Shown here piece after piece: positions 8,507 through 18,338 of a stretch of 64,000 nt of DNA. The translations under genes and the position numbers were made by a program. The stretch is from positions 1 to 64,000 of the forward strand of contig JAJZBL010000005.1 of NCBI GenBank assembly GCA_021798935.1, read 5' to 3'. Below the pieces are notes generated by a model. It saw nothing but the letters and a program-made list of their open reading frames with translations, was not told the origin of the DNA and ran no database searches. Positions within the stretch are counted from its first letter, which is position 1, and each line of letters starts with the position of its first letter. The DNA comes from Microcaldota archaeon (lineage in GTDB: Archaea > Micrarchaeota > Micrarchaeia > Micrarchaeales > Micrarchaeaceae).

Positions 8507-10450
8507 TTAACCAAAATTAATCTTCATTATTTTCTTGTACTCTTTATCTCCTATAGCCTTCTTCAATTCTAATGCAACAGTTTCTTCAAAATCCATCATG
8601 GAATAGCTTGTATCTTCATCTGCAGCATTGCTTATGTCATCCAGTATATGGATTAGCAACTTCCGGATCTCCAAAAGCTCACCCCTCTTTGTATCGCTAA
8701 ATTTTTTATATAATTCTGCATCAGTTATTATACTCTGTCCATTACTCATTTCTCTTCCGAATATATACTCTGCATAATCAAATGCTGAGTTCCTTACCAT
8801 ATTGAAGTAAATATATGCCTTAGTGGAATCTACATAAGCTTCTATCAGCGCTTTTTTATCTTTTGATTTACTGTAATTATTATAGGAGTTCTTTGCATTG
8901 GTATAATATGCTATCATCCTTGCTTTTGCTTCTTCATATGCTACTTTGAATCTGTTCACACTTTTTGCATCTAACGCTTTGACAAATGCTTCTTTAAGCA
9001 GCTTTATGCTGTTGTCTACTTCTGCTTCAATGCTCCTGAATAATAATCCATATGATACATAAACATCAGAGGGTCCTGATAGCTTTATGCAATTTGGCAA
9101 CCTTTCTTGAAACTGATCAAAGCCCTTGCTTTCCTCAGAATAAAGTATTGAAAATTTGCCTAATTTACGTACTAAGCATTTCATTTTATTTATGTATATT
9201 ATATTTTTTATATCTTTATGGATCCATTTGAATGTTGAAGGAGATTTATTTATTATAGAGATAAGCTTGCCAGATTTGCCTTTTATTTTTATCTCCCCTG
9301 TGCTTCCATTTATGAGTACTTCTTTTGAATTTAAGATTTTTTCAAAATCATTGACACCGGTTATATAGGGTATTTTAAGTTCCCTTGCAAGTATACTCAC
9401 ATGAGATAACATACCATCGTATTTGGAGATTATACCTGCAATATTGCTATTACTTAAGTATTTTATATCGCCTAATCCTACTTCATCTTTTACAATTATA
9501 ACAGGTTCTTTAGGTATATTCTTCACATCTTCCCATGGCATCCCTTTGCCTATCCCTTCGGATACAGGTATATCACCAGTTAGGTTATCAGATTGTAGGC
9601 TTGGCAAATTTGATGTTATTGGCCTTGATTGAAGTATAAAAATATTATTTCCCTTTATGCACCATTCAACATCCTGGGGAGAATCAAATATTTTATATAT
9701 TTTTATAGCTTCATCAGCAAGCTTCCTAATCTCACTATTCAGCAGTTTCTGTGAATAAGAAACCAATATAGGCAATTTTTTATTTTCTCCTCTAATATTA
9801 GCGTACTTTTGAAAATTTATAGTTACATCAGGATCTGACTCTCTTTTATTTAAATAAATTTTATATATATCCCCAACTTCTTTTCCAGAGACAAATCTTT
9901 CACCCTGTCCTAATATAGCATTTATTACTATATTATCTTTAGTAACAAAAAGTACCCCTGATTTTTCTGAATCTATCTGCCTCTGTATTATTACTGCCAT
10001 TTTAGGTACTTCTTTCATATCTTGTAAATTTTCTACTTTGTATATGGACTTGTAAACTTCTCTTATTGACCTTAATAAATCCCCCTTTGCCACAAACAGC
10101 TCTGTTTTGAACTTTCCTGCATAACTATTCTTTGATGAATCCTCTATAGTAGCTGAACTTCTTACCGCAACCATGCCTTCTTTTATGAATTTTGAATATG
10201 ATTTTATTATCTCTTTTTCTATTTCCTTTGGCAATTCTATATTTTTTGATTTTTTTATTTTACCCGAACCTGCTTCAGCTCTGTTTTTAAGTTTTATAAA
10301 TGAATCAAATGCGTAGGTACTTATTATAAAGAAGTCTGGTACATTTACTCCATTCTCTTTAAGTTTAAGCAGTGAGTATCCTTTTCCTCCAACAATATTG
10401 GAATTTAGAATTCCTTTATTGATTATATAAGAGTTTTTCATAAGAAACAT
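8507..10450 (-). CDS. PEP synthase/PPDK-like protein: ATP-grasp plus phosphohistidine domain with a novel C terminus
   Basis: A 647-residue protein. Residues about 10-280 form a PPDK_N/ATP-grasp domain (GGKGYSLLKL, VRSSATIED near 96-104, QDVEW near 259-263, QSRPIT near 274-279). Residues about 300-395 form the swivelling PEP-utilisers domain with the phosphate-accepting histidine in DGMLSHVSILARE (H350). The PEP/pyruvate-binding TIM barrel of true PEP synthase is absent; instead about 250 helical residues of unknown kind follow. It is therefore not a standard PEP synthase. It resembles dikinase-fold phosphotransferases such as rifampicin phosphotransferase in architecture, with an undefined acceptor. 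An alternative ATG lies three codons in. Confidence 0.75.
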   Translation of the reverse strand: MFLMKNSYIINKGILNSNIVGGKGYSLLKLKENGVNVPDFFIISTYAFDSFIKLKNRAEAGSGKIKKSKNIELPKEIEKEIIKSYSKFIKEGMVAVRSSATIEDSSKNSYAGKFKTELFVAKGDLLRSIREVYKSIYKVENLQDMKEVPKMAVIIQRQIDSEKSGVLFVTKDNIVINAILGQGERFVSGKEVGDIYKIYLNKRESDPDVTINFQKYANIRGENKKLPILVSYSQKLLNSEIRKLADEAIKIYKIFDSPQDVEWCIKGNNIFILQSRPITSNLPSLQSDNLTGDIPVSEGIGKGMPWEDVKNIPKEPVIIVKDEVGLGDIKYLSNSNIAGIISKYDGMLSHVSILARELKIPYITGVNDFEKILNSKEVLINGSTGEIKIKGKSGKLISIINKSPSTFKWIHKDIKNIIYINKMKCLVRKLGKFSILYSEESKGFDQFQERLPNCIKLSGPSDVYVSYGLLFRSIEAEVDNSIKLLKEAFVKALDAKSVNRFKVAYEEAKARMIAYYTNAKNSYNNYSKSKDKKALIEAYVDSTKAYIYFNMVRNSAFDYAEYIFGREMSNGQSIITDAELYKKFSDTKRGELLEIRKLLIHILDDISNAADEDTSYSMMDFEETVALELKKAIGDKEYKKIMKINFG

Positions 10451-10571
10451 CTAAATTTACAAGTAAAAATATGCATTTTTACTAATAAAAATTCTTTTTA
10501 TATATATTAAAATCAATACCTATAAAAATATTATAAAATTATTTAGTTTATATATTTTGATTGGTGCTATT

Positions 10572-10826
10572 ATGGGTACAAAAGAAAAGGAAAAGGATAA
10601 GAAAAGAATATCAATTTCAGTAAATGAAGAATTGGCTAATGCTTTAAAAATACTTGCAGATGGAGAAGGAACAAGTATATCAGAATTAATTGGAAAAATA
10701 ATTTCAAATAATAAAGATATAAAAATGACTATAAATGCACAAAGGTCTGATACTTCTTCCGGAGTATATGCAGTTCCCGGTCGCCATCATAATGGTATTC
10801 TTAGAAAAGATAAAAAGAATAGATAA
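10572..10826 (+). CDS. Ribbon-helix-helix type small DNA-binding protein
   Basis: An 84-residue protein starting at ATG 10572, preferred over TTG 10557 because a GGTG ribosome-binding-like element sits just before it. Residues about 10-45 (KKRISISVNEELANALKILADGEGTSISELIGKII) fit a ribbon-helix-helix: a short basic strand, helix, Gly-containing turn, helix. Such proteins are dimeric repressors or antitoxins. The C terminus is short, basic and disordered (RHHNGILRKDKKNR). No toxin partner is adjacent except the Fic relic 230 bp downstream on the opposite strand. Identification rests on pattern, without a database match. Confidence 0.6.
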   Translation: MGTKEKEKDKKRISISVNEELANALKILADGEGTSISELIGKIISNNKDIKMTINAQRSDTSSGVYAVPGRHHNGILRKDKKNR

Positions 10827-11055
10827 ATTATATAATTTACCCTAACAAATTATAAATATGCTATTCTTCAGGGTTAAGATTATATCACAGAATTAATTAA
10901 GATATTAAAAAATAAAGAAACAAATTTTTCATAATTTCGGTTTTATTTTTCTTAAAATTTTGAATATTTTAAAGACAACCATATTACAATTTATATATCT
11001 CTCCTATTCTATTCGCAATAAATAATACATTTCTACTTTTATTCGTTATTATTGG

Positions 11056-11338
11056 CTATATTACGCCGGCTTTGACAAGATTATCCACTGCCTTTTTTGC
11101 CGTTGGATAAGTAACATTAAGAATATTGGATGCTCTATTTACAGTTATAAAGTAAGAGGCAAAAAGCTGCTGGAAAAGTACATATGTGGGTTTGCTGGTT
11201 GGCATCAGATAATAATCTTATGAGTTCGTCATCATACTCTATTTTGATAGGCAAATTATCAGGCACAAATGTATAAAATTGGCTTGTACTATTTGGAATA
11301 AGTTTAGCAGAAGGTTTTTTGAATTCTGAAATATTCAT
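11056..11338 (-). pseudogene. Remnant of a Fic-family gene with the catalytic core deleted
   Basis: The 5' part from ATG 11338 encodes a Fic_N-like segment (FYTFVPDNLPIKIEYDDELIRLLSDAN), the region that precedes the catalytic domain in many Fic proteins. The frame then leaves Fic homology. In the +2 frame immediately after, the DNA encodes a C-terminal winged-helix segment (LFASYFITVNRASNILNVTY, PTAKKAVDNLVKAGVI) ending at a TAG at 11056-11058. That segment is typical of the C terminus of the same family. The central FIC core with its HPFx[D/E]GNGR motif is missing. The simplest reading is an internal deletion that also shifted the frame. Expression would give a 67-residue peptide with no AMPylation activity. 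Confidence 0.75.
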
Positions 11339-11519
11339 TTTATCAATTAACTTTTGAAGTAAACCATTTATTGAACTGATGCTCTTGCAGTAAAGCTTTG
11401 TCCATATTAATAAATTCAGGATTTGTTAAGTTTCATAATATTATATATTAGATTAAGCTTTTAACTATTGATAAAATTCTCTTTAATAAGATAACAAAAT
11501 TAACAATATTAAAATACTA

Positions 11520-12446
11520 TCATAATCTCATATAATTTTTGAATGTATTATTTCTAACTTGGTATTCTAATTCTACAGCTTCCAATGGATCACTTGCATT
11601 TTTAATTTTTGATATACCATCATCTTCCTCTAATTTTCTCATATTTTCGATTACATCTTTATAAGATTCCGATAAAGGTTTACCTTCTTTTGCAACTGAT
11701 ATCAACTTTTTCTTATATTCATTACCTATGAGTTTAATTTCAAGATCGTCATAATACCTTTTATTTTTACTATTAAATTTACTATCTTCTTCTAAATTAT
11801 TTATTATTGAACCAATTTTTATTAGAAAATCCTCTTGGTCTATTTCAGATATACCTAAATTGCTTAACTCGTCAAGTGTTTTGTTAGAATCGTAAATTCC
11901 CTTAGCAAGTTCCATAAATTGGTAATTATCTACTATTTCGGTAGCCTTTATCTCTTTTGGTTCTTTAGATTTATTTAAAGATTCCCATTTATTTAAGCAC
12001 CAATTCATTTCTTTTTTATTATCCTGAAGATCTTTAAAAATATGGCTATACTTAGCTATTGTGTTATCTATGTTTATTGAAAATATAAGAGAAATCTTAT
12101 CTTTAATATAGCTATCTTCTTTTTTATCTTTATTATTATCTGATTCAATATTATTTTTATTAAAAGTGATATATGAATCTTTCATTTTTTTGAATTCTTT
12201 TTCAAATTCATCAGACATAGTATTAACAAATTTCTCAATCTCATTATAATGTTTTTCTTTTTTAGAAAAAGAGAATTTGATTTTTGGTCTGTATAAATCT
12301 AACAATTCATATTCATGAGAAAATAATCCATCTAATGAATTTTGATAAACATATGCTTTCCCTTCTCCTATAACATCTAAACCTGTCACGTTCGATTCTA
12401 CAGTCTTCTTTATATCTTCATCAGTTTTTTTAACATTTAATTCCAT
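11520..12446 (-). CDS. Hypothetical helical protein
   Basis: A protein of about 308 residues from ATG 12446 (an upstream GTG at 12455 is less likely). It is acidic and Lys/Glu/Asn-rich, with long amphipathic helices and coiled-coil-like stretches (for example around HYNEIEKFVNTMSDEFEKEF) and a low-complexity Asn/Asp/Lys linker near residues 112-125. It has no membrane segment, signal peptide or catalytic motif, and I do not recognise a family. The codon use is AT-rich as in the surrounding island. A decayed frame of similar composition lies upstream at 12.6-13.0 kb, possibly a former neighbour or relative. Confidence 0.6.
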   Translation of the reverse strand: MELNVKKTDEDIKKTVESNVTGLDVIGEGKAYVYQNSLDGLFSHEYELLDLYRPKIKFSFSKKEKHYNEIEKFVNTMSDEFEKEFKKMKDSYITFNKNNIESDNNKDKKEDSYIKDKISLIFSINIDNTIAKYSHIFKDLQDNKKEMNWCLNKWESLNKSKEPKEIKATEIVDNYQFMELAKGIYDSNKTLDELSNLGISEIDQEDFLIKIGSIINNLEEDSKFNSKNKRYYDDLEIKLIGNEYKKKLISVAKEGKPLSESYKDVIENMRKLEEDDGISKIKNASDPLEAVELEYQVRNNTFKNYMRL

Positions 12447-12603
12447 AACAAACACATAATTTTATTATTAGTTTATTAAATATTTATGGCTTTACCGTAA
12501 ATAGTTATAAGTAATTGATCTAACCTGCTTTAAAATATTAAAATTTGATGATAAAAATTAGAATATCCGAAAACCATTAACTGTATAATAAAACAATAAG
12601 TAC

Positions 12604-13015
12604 TATGTGATTGATATTGATGCATCAAAGATATTAAGTGATGAGAAGGAAAAAAGAGTGAATTCGTTACTAAGATGACTTCTAAATTACCCAAAAGCAT
12701 ACTTAAGGATTAAAAAGATAAATTAATTAAATTCTTTAATAAAGAAAAAGGATTAATTGAAAAATATAAAAAATCAGGATGTCCTAAATGATATCGATTC
12801 CTTAGGTATAACATTTAAGTTAATATATGAACAGAGAGTTGAAGCAATTCAAAAGCCCAAAATTTGATTGGTAACCAAAAGAAAATGAAAAATTAAGTGA
12901 AGATCTAAATAAAGATTTAAATAAAATTATAGAAACTCACTATGAAATGCCTAATATTAGTTTGGATGAAGACGAAATGGAAAAAGTTTTATTAACAGAA
13001 AGGGAGGTTAATTAA
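12604..13015 (+). pseudogene. Decayed coding remnant
   Basis: This stretch lies in a 920-bp gap without an intact gene but has protein-like runs in shifting frames: YYVIDIDASKILSDEKEKRV, then after stops DVLNDIDSLGITFKLIYEQR, then ENEKLSEDLNKDLNKIIETH and MPNISLDEDEMEKVLLTERE ending at a TAA near 13,015. The pieces lie in order on the plus strand, interrupted by several stops and shifts. This is the pattern of a dead gene for a helical acidic protein. The family is not recognised, so this is a compositional argument only. Confidence 0.45.
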
Positions 13016-13377
13016 TAAATTTTTATTAATTTTACTTTATTAATTACTTATTTTTAATTGTTAATTATTCGCTTTTCAAGAACAAAGAAGTATATGGAAT
13101 AGGTTTTCCAATTATTTTTGAGGCATCATAGATAGAGAATACATTTAAGTTGGAATTTTTAAGTATTAATATCAATTCCGATGTTTTCACGTTATAATAT
13201 TATGTATTTATACTTTTGTGTAGTTATAACTATACAAAAGTTGTTATCTATAATTTTATAATTTGCGACTGCTCATTAGACATAGGTATATGACAAATAA
13301 GGCAAGAATAAATGAATATTCTGCAGTTTCTTTTATACCAAGCTAAAATTTGCAATATTTCCAGCGTATTCCTTAAT

Positions 13378-14109
13378 TTATGCGCCTCTTAATTCGGATT
13401 TTTGATTGCTTTGCTCTTCAAGTTCTTTAGATTTGGAGTAGATTTCGTACAAATCCTGCTGCCAGCCGTCATCCCTATAAACAACTGCACCTAGTTTTTT
13501 TCTGCTATCTCCAACAAGTTCATATTTGCCTACCCTAGCCGCAAGCCTCCCATTATGATAAATGTCTACATGGATATTTTTCATAGAATTCGATGCATTA
13601 TAAATCAAATCTATGCGCTTTTTATCAAGTGCCTCTTTTATATCGCCAAATTTGTATGCTGCATTATACACTTCGACTGATTCAGTAAATAAATCCTTCA
13701 CACTACCTGTAAGCCTCATCTCTGCTTCTTTTGTTCTATTCTTGAATACCTTTTTGTAGTCAAGAACAAGAAGGCCATTAGGATCTAGATTTCTTTCTTT
13801 TGCCCTATTCTTGACAATTAAACGAGTGCTCTTATAGACGTCATCTAATTTTTCTTTCCAGCCATTTTCCTTATAAATAGTTAATTTAGAATATTCCCCA
13901 TCTTCGATAGAGTACCCAACTTCTGCTACCTTTTCTCCTTTGTAGTATATGCCAAGTTTATTAATCGTGCTGCCTTTAACATGCATATTGCTGTTTATGC
14001 CTATATCATTATCAAGGAGTATATTGCGAACATCCGTGAAATTCTTTTCTGCATCAGCTATATACATAGCTTTATCATAAACTTCTGAACTTTTTGTTTT
14101 GAATACCAC
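13378..14109 (-). CDS. Hypothetical protein with two internal repeat units
   Basis: A 243-residue protein with a GTG start. It is built from two related halves: residues about 9-95 and about 140-230 share the order VYDKA-/VYNAA- helix, a DVRNILLD-/DIKEALDK- helix, a strand ending in YYKGEKVAEVG / YHNGRLAARVG, then a KLTIYKENGWKEKLDDVYKST / GAVVYRDDGWQQDLYEIYSKS block. The repeat therefore is a small alpha-beta unit ending in a DGW-x-x-x-L motif. It is soluble, with no catalytic motif and no known family. It marks the boundary between the AT-rich island and the more ordinary region. Confidence 0.65.
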   Translation of the reverse strand: MVFKTKSSEVYDKAMYIADAEKNFTDVRNILLDNDIGINSNMHVKGSTINKLGIYYKGEKVAEVGYSIEDGEYSKLTIYKENGWKEKLDDVYKSTRLIVKNRAKERNLDPNGLLVLDYKKVFKNRTKEAEMRLTGSVKDLFTESVEVYNAAYKFGDIKEALDKKRIDLIYNASNSMKNIHVDIYHNGRLAARVGKYELVGDSRKKLGAVVYRDDGWQQDLYEIYSKSKELEEQSNQKSELRGA

Positions 14110-14297
14110 TTAACCACTAATATACTATTAATTAAATAATATTTAAACATTGCCGCTAAAGCTTGCAATCGATAAAAAAGAAACGTGAATAGCACTTTTA
14201 GAGGACTTCCAAAATGTTTAAGAATGTATAAGGGATTCATGCAATACTTGCAGACAAGAAACCAATGATTATAAATTTTGGCAATGAAAATTAAATT

Positions 14298-15476
14298 ATG
14301 AGAAAATGGCTTACAAGGGATGTCCTATTGATATCACTATCCGCATTCTTTGCTGATGCAGGATACCAAGCACTCATTGCAGGATTCCCTATATTTCTTG
14401 TACTTTATTTAAAGGCACCGGCATACTACTTGGGAATAGCGATGGCACTTGCTTATGGTATAGGATCTCTCTTCGCATATTATGGTGGAAAATTAGCAGA
14501 CAGGCACAGCAAGAAGAAGATAGCTATATTAGGAAACTTGCTGATACCTATATTGTCATTTACAGGATTTGCCTCTTTTGCTGCAGAAGCTACCGCTATA
14601 TTCTCTGCTGGATGGTGGGCGAGGAACTTCAGGACTCCTGCGAGAAGGGCAATGATAGGAGATATATCTAGCAAGCTGGACAAGGCAAAAGTTTATGGAT
14701 TCTTGAATGCACTTGATGTAGGAGGGGGAATCGTTGCAGTTGCTTACCTTTCAATAGGGATCTATTTGGGAGTTGCTTTAAAGCTGATATTTCTTGCAAC
14801 TGCAATACCTATATTAATATCATCATTTTGCCTTTTCCTAGTACATTACAAGGGAAATCCAAGCAAAGAAAAAAGCAAGCATATCCTGTCATCGATCAAG
14901 TCGGCAACAAAAGCTGCGAAGGCAAAGGCAGGAGCTTATAAAGGTGTAATACTCGCAACAGGAATATATGGATTGAGCTTCTACAGCATGAGCTTCCCTG
15001 TACTTACAATAGCGCAGGAATCAACAGATTTGTACGGTGTACTTTCATATGCTGTGTTCCTTTTAATATCTGCAATAGTGGGTTATATAGCGGGTGTATT
15101 TGCAAAAAGGATTGTCAGAAATCTTGCTATATTCGGCTACTTCCTTGCAGGCATAGGTTCATTGATAATAGGAATTTCTTACCACTTTGGCTTTGGAATC
15201 ATCGCATCATATTTAGGAATATTTATAATAGGGATAGCAGTTGGTACAATAGAAACTCTTGAGCCAACAATAGTTTCACTTGCTAAAAGCAAAGTAAATT
15301 CGGGAAGTGGTATGGGTGCACTTACTTCATCACGCAGCATAGGGCTTTTCGTAGCCAATATAGCATTAGGATTTCTTTACGTGCTAGGTCCTCTTTACGC
15401 ATATGGATTTGCAGCAGCAATGGCAATACTGGCAGGTGCAGTGCTTCTGATATTTGGATTTAACTCTAAAATTTGA
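14298..15476 (+). CDS. Major facilitator superfamily transporter (12 TM)
   Basis: A 392-residue, strongly hydrophobic protein with about 12 predicted transmembrane helices, no N-terminal extension and a charged cytoplasmic loop near residue 190 (KGNPSKEKSKH). The loop between helices 2 and 3 carries the MFS motif A variant GGKLADRHSKKK. It is thus a plasma-membrane secondary transporter of the drug-efflux or sugar/organic-anion type; the substrate cannot be called. It is convergent with the cysteine desulfurase gene, with only 17 bp between the two stops. Codon usage is of the less AT-biased core type. Confidence 0.85.
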   Translation: MRKWLTRDVLLISLSAFFADAGYQALIAGFPIFLVLYLKAPAYYLGIAMALAYGIGSLFAYYGGKLADRHSKKKIAILGNLLIPILSFTGFASFAAEATAIFSAGWWARNFRTPARRAMIGDISSKLDKAKVYGFLNALDVGGGIVAVAYLSIGIYLGVALKLIFLATAIPILISSFCLFLVHYKGNPSKEKSKHILSSIKSATKAAKAKAGAYKGVILATGIYGLSFYSMSFPVLTIAQESTDLYGVLSYAVFLLISAIVGYIAGVFAKRIVRNLAIFGYFLAGIGSLIIGISYHFGFGIIASYLGIFIIGIAVGTIETLEPTIVSLAKSKVNSGSGMGALTSSRSIGLFVANIALGFLYVLGPLYAYGFAAAMAILAGAVLLIFGFNSKI

Positions 15477-15493
15477 TTCTCTTTATTTCGCTT

Positions 15494-16759
15494 TTACTGA
15501 AGCTTGAATATTTTCTTTACTGTATCTATTGCAGCTATTGCCTTGTCTATATCTTCTTCGTTATTGTAAAGGTAAAAACTCATCCTGGATACTGCACCTT
15601 GCCTCAATACCTCAGTAACCAGAGGCATCGCACAATGATGCCCTGCACGTATTGCAATGCCTTCATTGTTGAATATCTGGGCGACATCATGAGGATGCAC
15701 ACCTTTTATGCCGAATGAAACAACTCCTGATTTTATCTCTATATCCCCTTTCTTTGGGCCATATACTTCTACATTATCTACATTTTCCAAAGATTCGAGC
15801 GCATGCTTTGTAAGTTTTTCCTCATGCCTGCGTATTTTATCCATACCTATGGTATTTAGATAATCTATTGCAGCACCAAAAGCTATGCCACCCTCTATAT
15901 TAGATGTTCCAGCCTCAAACTTCCAAGGCAATGAATTCCAGCTATGGGCATGCCTTGTAACTGTGCTTATCATGTCCCCCCCACCGTACAGTGGGTCCAT
16001 TGAATTCAGGATTTCCTCAGTGCCATAAAGTGCACCTATTCCAGTGGGGCCTAGCATCTTGTGGGCAGAAAGTGCAAAGAAATCACAACCTATAGATTGT
16101 ACATCTACTGGCATATGTGGTGCGGATTGGGCTCCATCAACCAATACCACAGATCCATGCTTCTTCGCTTCCTTTGTAATGTACTTTACATCATTTATTG
16201 TTCCTAGCACATTGGAAGCCTGAGTCACTGCAACAATCTTTGGATCCTTTTCTAAATTCTCCTTAAAGCTTTCCATATCTAATTTTTCATCATTGGAATC
16301 AAGCTTTATGTAATCCAGGATCGCGCCTTTTCTTTTTGCTAGAAGCTGCCATGGAACCAGGTTGCTATGGTGTTCCATATCCGATATGAGTATATGGTCC
16401 CCTTTTTCGATATTTGCATTTCCCCATGATAGGGCGACAAGGTTTATAGCCTCTGTCGTATTCCTTACATATACGATGTTTCTTATGCTCTTTGCATTTA
16501 TCAGCTTGGCTAGTTTTTCCTTAGAATTTGTATACTCCTCAGTTGCACGTTCAGCTATCTCATATATGCCTCTGTGTATGTTGGCATTGTATTCAGAGTA
16601 GTATTTGACTATGGAATCAATTACCTGCTTCGGCTTCTGAGAGGTTGCAGCACTGTCAAGGTAAACAAGAGGCTTGCCATTCATCTTTATATTAAATATT
16701 GGAAAGTCTTTCTTGATATTTTCCACATCTATATCATAGTTGCTTGCCATTTCTACCAT
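15494..16759 (-). CDS. sufS: Cysteine desulfurase, SufS type
   Basis: A 421-residue PLP enzyme of aminotransferase class V that mobilises sulfur from L-cysteine for Fe-S clusters and tRNA thiolation. Visible features: NGKPLVYLDSAATSQKP at the N terminus, EHHSNLVPW, the pyridoxal lysine in SAHKMLGPTG (K234), and the catalytic cysteine loop RAGHHCAMPL (C376) in the SufS/CsdA form, with the short loop of group II enzymes. The length is normal. No sufBCD or scaffold gene is adjacent. An alternative ATG three codons in would also give a normal N terminus. Confidence 0.92.
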   Translation of the reverse strand: MVEMASNYDIDVENIKKDFPIFNIKMNGKPLVYLDSAATSQKPKQVIDSIVKYYSEYNANIHRGIYEIAERATEEYTNSKEKLAKLINAKSIRNIVYVRNTTEAINLVALSWGNANIEKGDHILISDMEHHSNLVPWQLLAKRKGAILDYIKLDSNDEKLDMESFKENLEKDPKIVAVTQASNVLGTINDVKYITKEAKKHGSVVLVDGAQSAPHMPVDVQSIGCDFFALSAHKMLGPTGIGALYGTEEILNSMDPLYGGGDMISTVTRHAHSWNSLPWKFEAGTSNIEGGIAFGAAIDYLNTIGMDKIRRHEEKLTKHALESLENVDNVEVYGPKKGDIEIKSGVVSFGIKGVHPHDVAQIFNNEGIAIRAGHHCAMPLVTEVLRQGAVSRMSFYLYNNEEDIDKAIAAIDTVKKIFKLQ

Positions 16760-16930
16760 CTTAATCGTAAAGTATATTATTTTAATCGGTATGCAAACTT
16801 TTATATTAAAGGCTTATAAAAATTTTATTAAAATAAAAATTAAAGATTTAGGAAAAGCAATATCTTCATAGCTAAAATCAGGGACTTCCATAGAATATAT
16901 TGATCATATGTTTATTCCATTCAAATAAAA

Positions 16931-18010
16931 TTATTCTTTGCGAATTAAATGATAAGATGATATAGCGTTGAGATTATCGATGGCTCTATTCAGGTCATCA
17001 TAAGTGGTTCTTATAACGTCTACAGCGTTTTCTCTAAGAAGCTCTTTTTCAATGTCTTCATCTAAATCTTCCATTGTATCAGATAACTCTTTCATTCTGT
17101 AAAAATCTGCTATTAAGATGTAATCCAAATTGTCTATAAATTCAAATATATCTTTGCTCCTGATAGCATCATCAATTGCCTGTTTTCTTGCAATATCTGC
17201 ATTATATATTGAATGGTCATCAAGTTTTCTTTCTAAATCTTTCTCTGCATCAAAAAGAGGGACTTGCTTTTTATTTTGATTTGGTAATAAAAATTTCTTT
17301 TGATCTTTAAAATCATGCAAGACTTTTGGCAACAGCTCCTTTATATAAGAATAAAGATGTTTTTTCTTTGATATAGTCGATTCAAAATCTGGTTCATTTG
17401 GGCCTACCCTGACACGATTTAGGTAGCTATATTTTGTTGTTATAATTCCTAATTCTAAAGCCTTATCTATAGAATCAATTAAGCCCAAAGAGCGATATTT
17501 TGATGAAATTGTATCCATTAAATTTTTATCATATAAAGATGCTATCGGCATTAGAATGCCAAAATCTATTTTAGGATCGAGATTTTTGATTAAATCTTGT
17601 GGTGTCCTAGAAATCTCATATATCCTTCCAAGGTCTAGCTGCTGTTTTGATTTATTCTTTAAATGCAGATTCCAGCTTATTACGGATGCTGTAATATATT
17701 CAACATTTGAATTTGCTACTCTATCAAATGCATTTATAAATAATTTGACGTCCTTATTTGCTTCATCCGCAAGTATCTTAAGTTTATTTCTTTCAAGCTT
17801 TGATTTCTTTAAGAATTTTATTATTTCAGATGAAAATTCCTCTTCGGTTGAATAAGGCCTGCTCAAAGCTATATCAATAAGCAGGTTGAGACGTTTAAAA
17901 TCTTTCCCTACATACCCTGCTTTCAACCCCTCCTCAATATAATTAGATAGGTTGTTTATTTTTTCTTCTTTAAAATCTTTAAATTTTAAATCTTCCAAAT
18001 AATCCACCAA
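16931..18010 (-). CDS. Hypothetical helical protein
   Basis: A 359-residue soluble protein with a TTG or GTG start (TTG at 18010, GTG one codon later). It is almost entirely helical and charged, with a regular pattern of amphipathic helices and coiled-coil-like ends (MKELSDTMEDLDEDIEKELL near the C terminus). It has no membrane segment, cysteine pair or catalytic motif. I do not recognise the family; it resembles other large helical lineage-specific proteins in this window in composition. It is divergent from the HExxH protein pair across a 330-bp gap. Confidence 0.6.
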   Translation of the reverse strand: MVDYLEDLKFKDFKEEKINNLSNYIEEGLKAGYVGKDFKRLNLLIDIALSRPYSTEEEFSSEIIKFLKKSKLERNKLKILADEANKDVKLFINAFDRVANSNVEYITASVISWNLHLKNKSKQQLDLGRIYEISRTPQDLIKNLDPKIDFGILMPIASLYDKNLMDTISSKYRSLGLIDSIDKALELGIITTKYSYLNRVRVGPNEPDFESTISKKKHLYSYIKELLPKVLHDFKDQKKFLLPNQNKKQVPLFDAEKDLERKLDDHSIYNADIARKQAIDDAIRSKDIFEFIDNLDYILIADFYRMKELSDTMEDLDEDIEKELLRENAVDVIRTTYDDLNRAIDNLNAISSYHLIRKE

Positions 18011-18338
18011 ATTAAATTATATTTTTTATATTTAAACCTTTCGTTTGTTAATAATCTTTTAAAATTAATTTGTTGCTCCTTTTCTTTTATTAGTATATTA
18101 ACTTTTTACGAAAAGAGGTTGAAGACACATTTGAGAGAAAAATCTGCTAACTGATTATTGCTTTATATTCAATTGAATTATGCAATGTATGCTTGTATGC
18201 TTTCTTCTAGGAATAAATATTATTTATGCCTTGGGTTTCATTTTGCCTTATTCTCCTTTTGTAGCTATGAAATTGCTTGCAAATATAAATTTAAAGCAAT
18301 AATTAAATATATAATGGCATTCAAAGATACATGATACC
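18011..18338. other. Divergent intergenic region
   Basis: About 330 bp between divergently transcribed genes. It should contain two promoters; TATA-like words are present on both strands but cannot be assigned. No RNA gene or repeat seen. Confidence 0.35.

Noticed and set aside
15473..15718. An 81-codon plus-strand frame after the MFS gene.
   Set aside because: It lies opposite the 3' end of sufS and has cysteine-rich translation typical of antisense reading.
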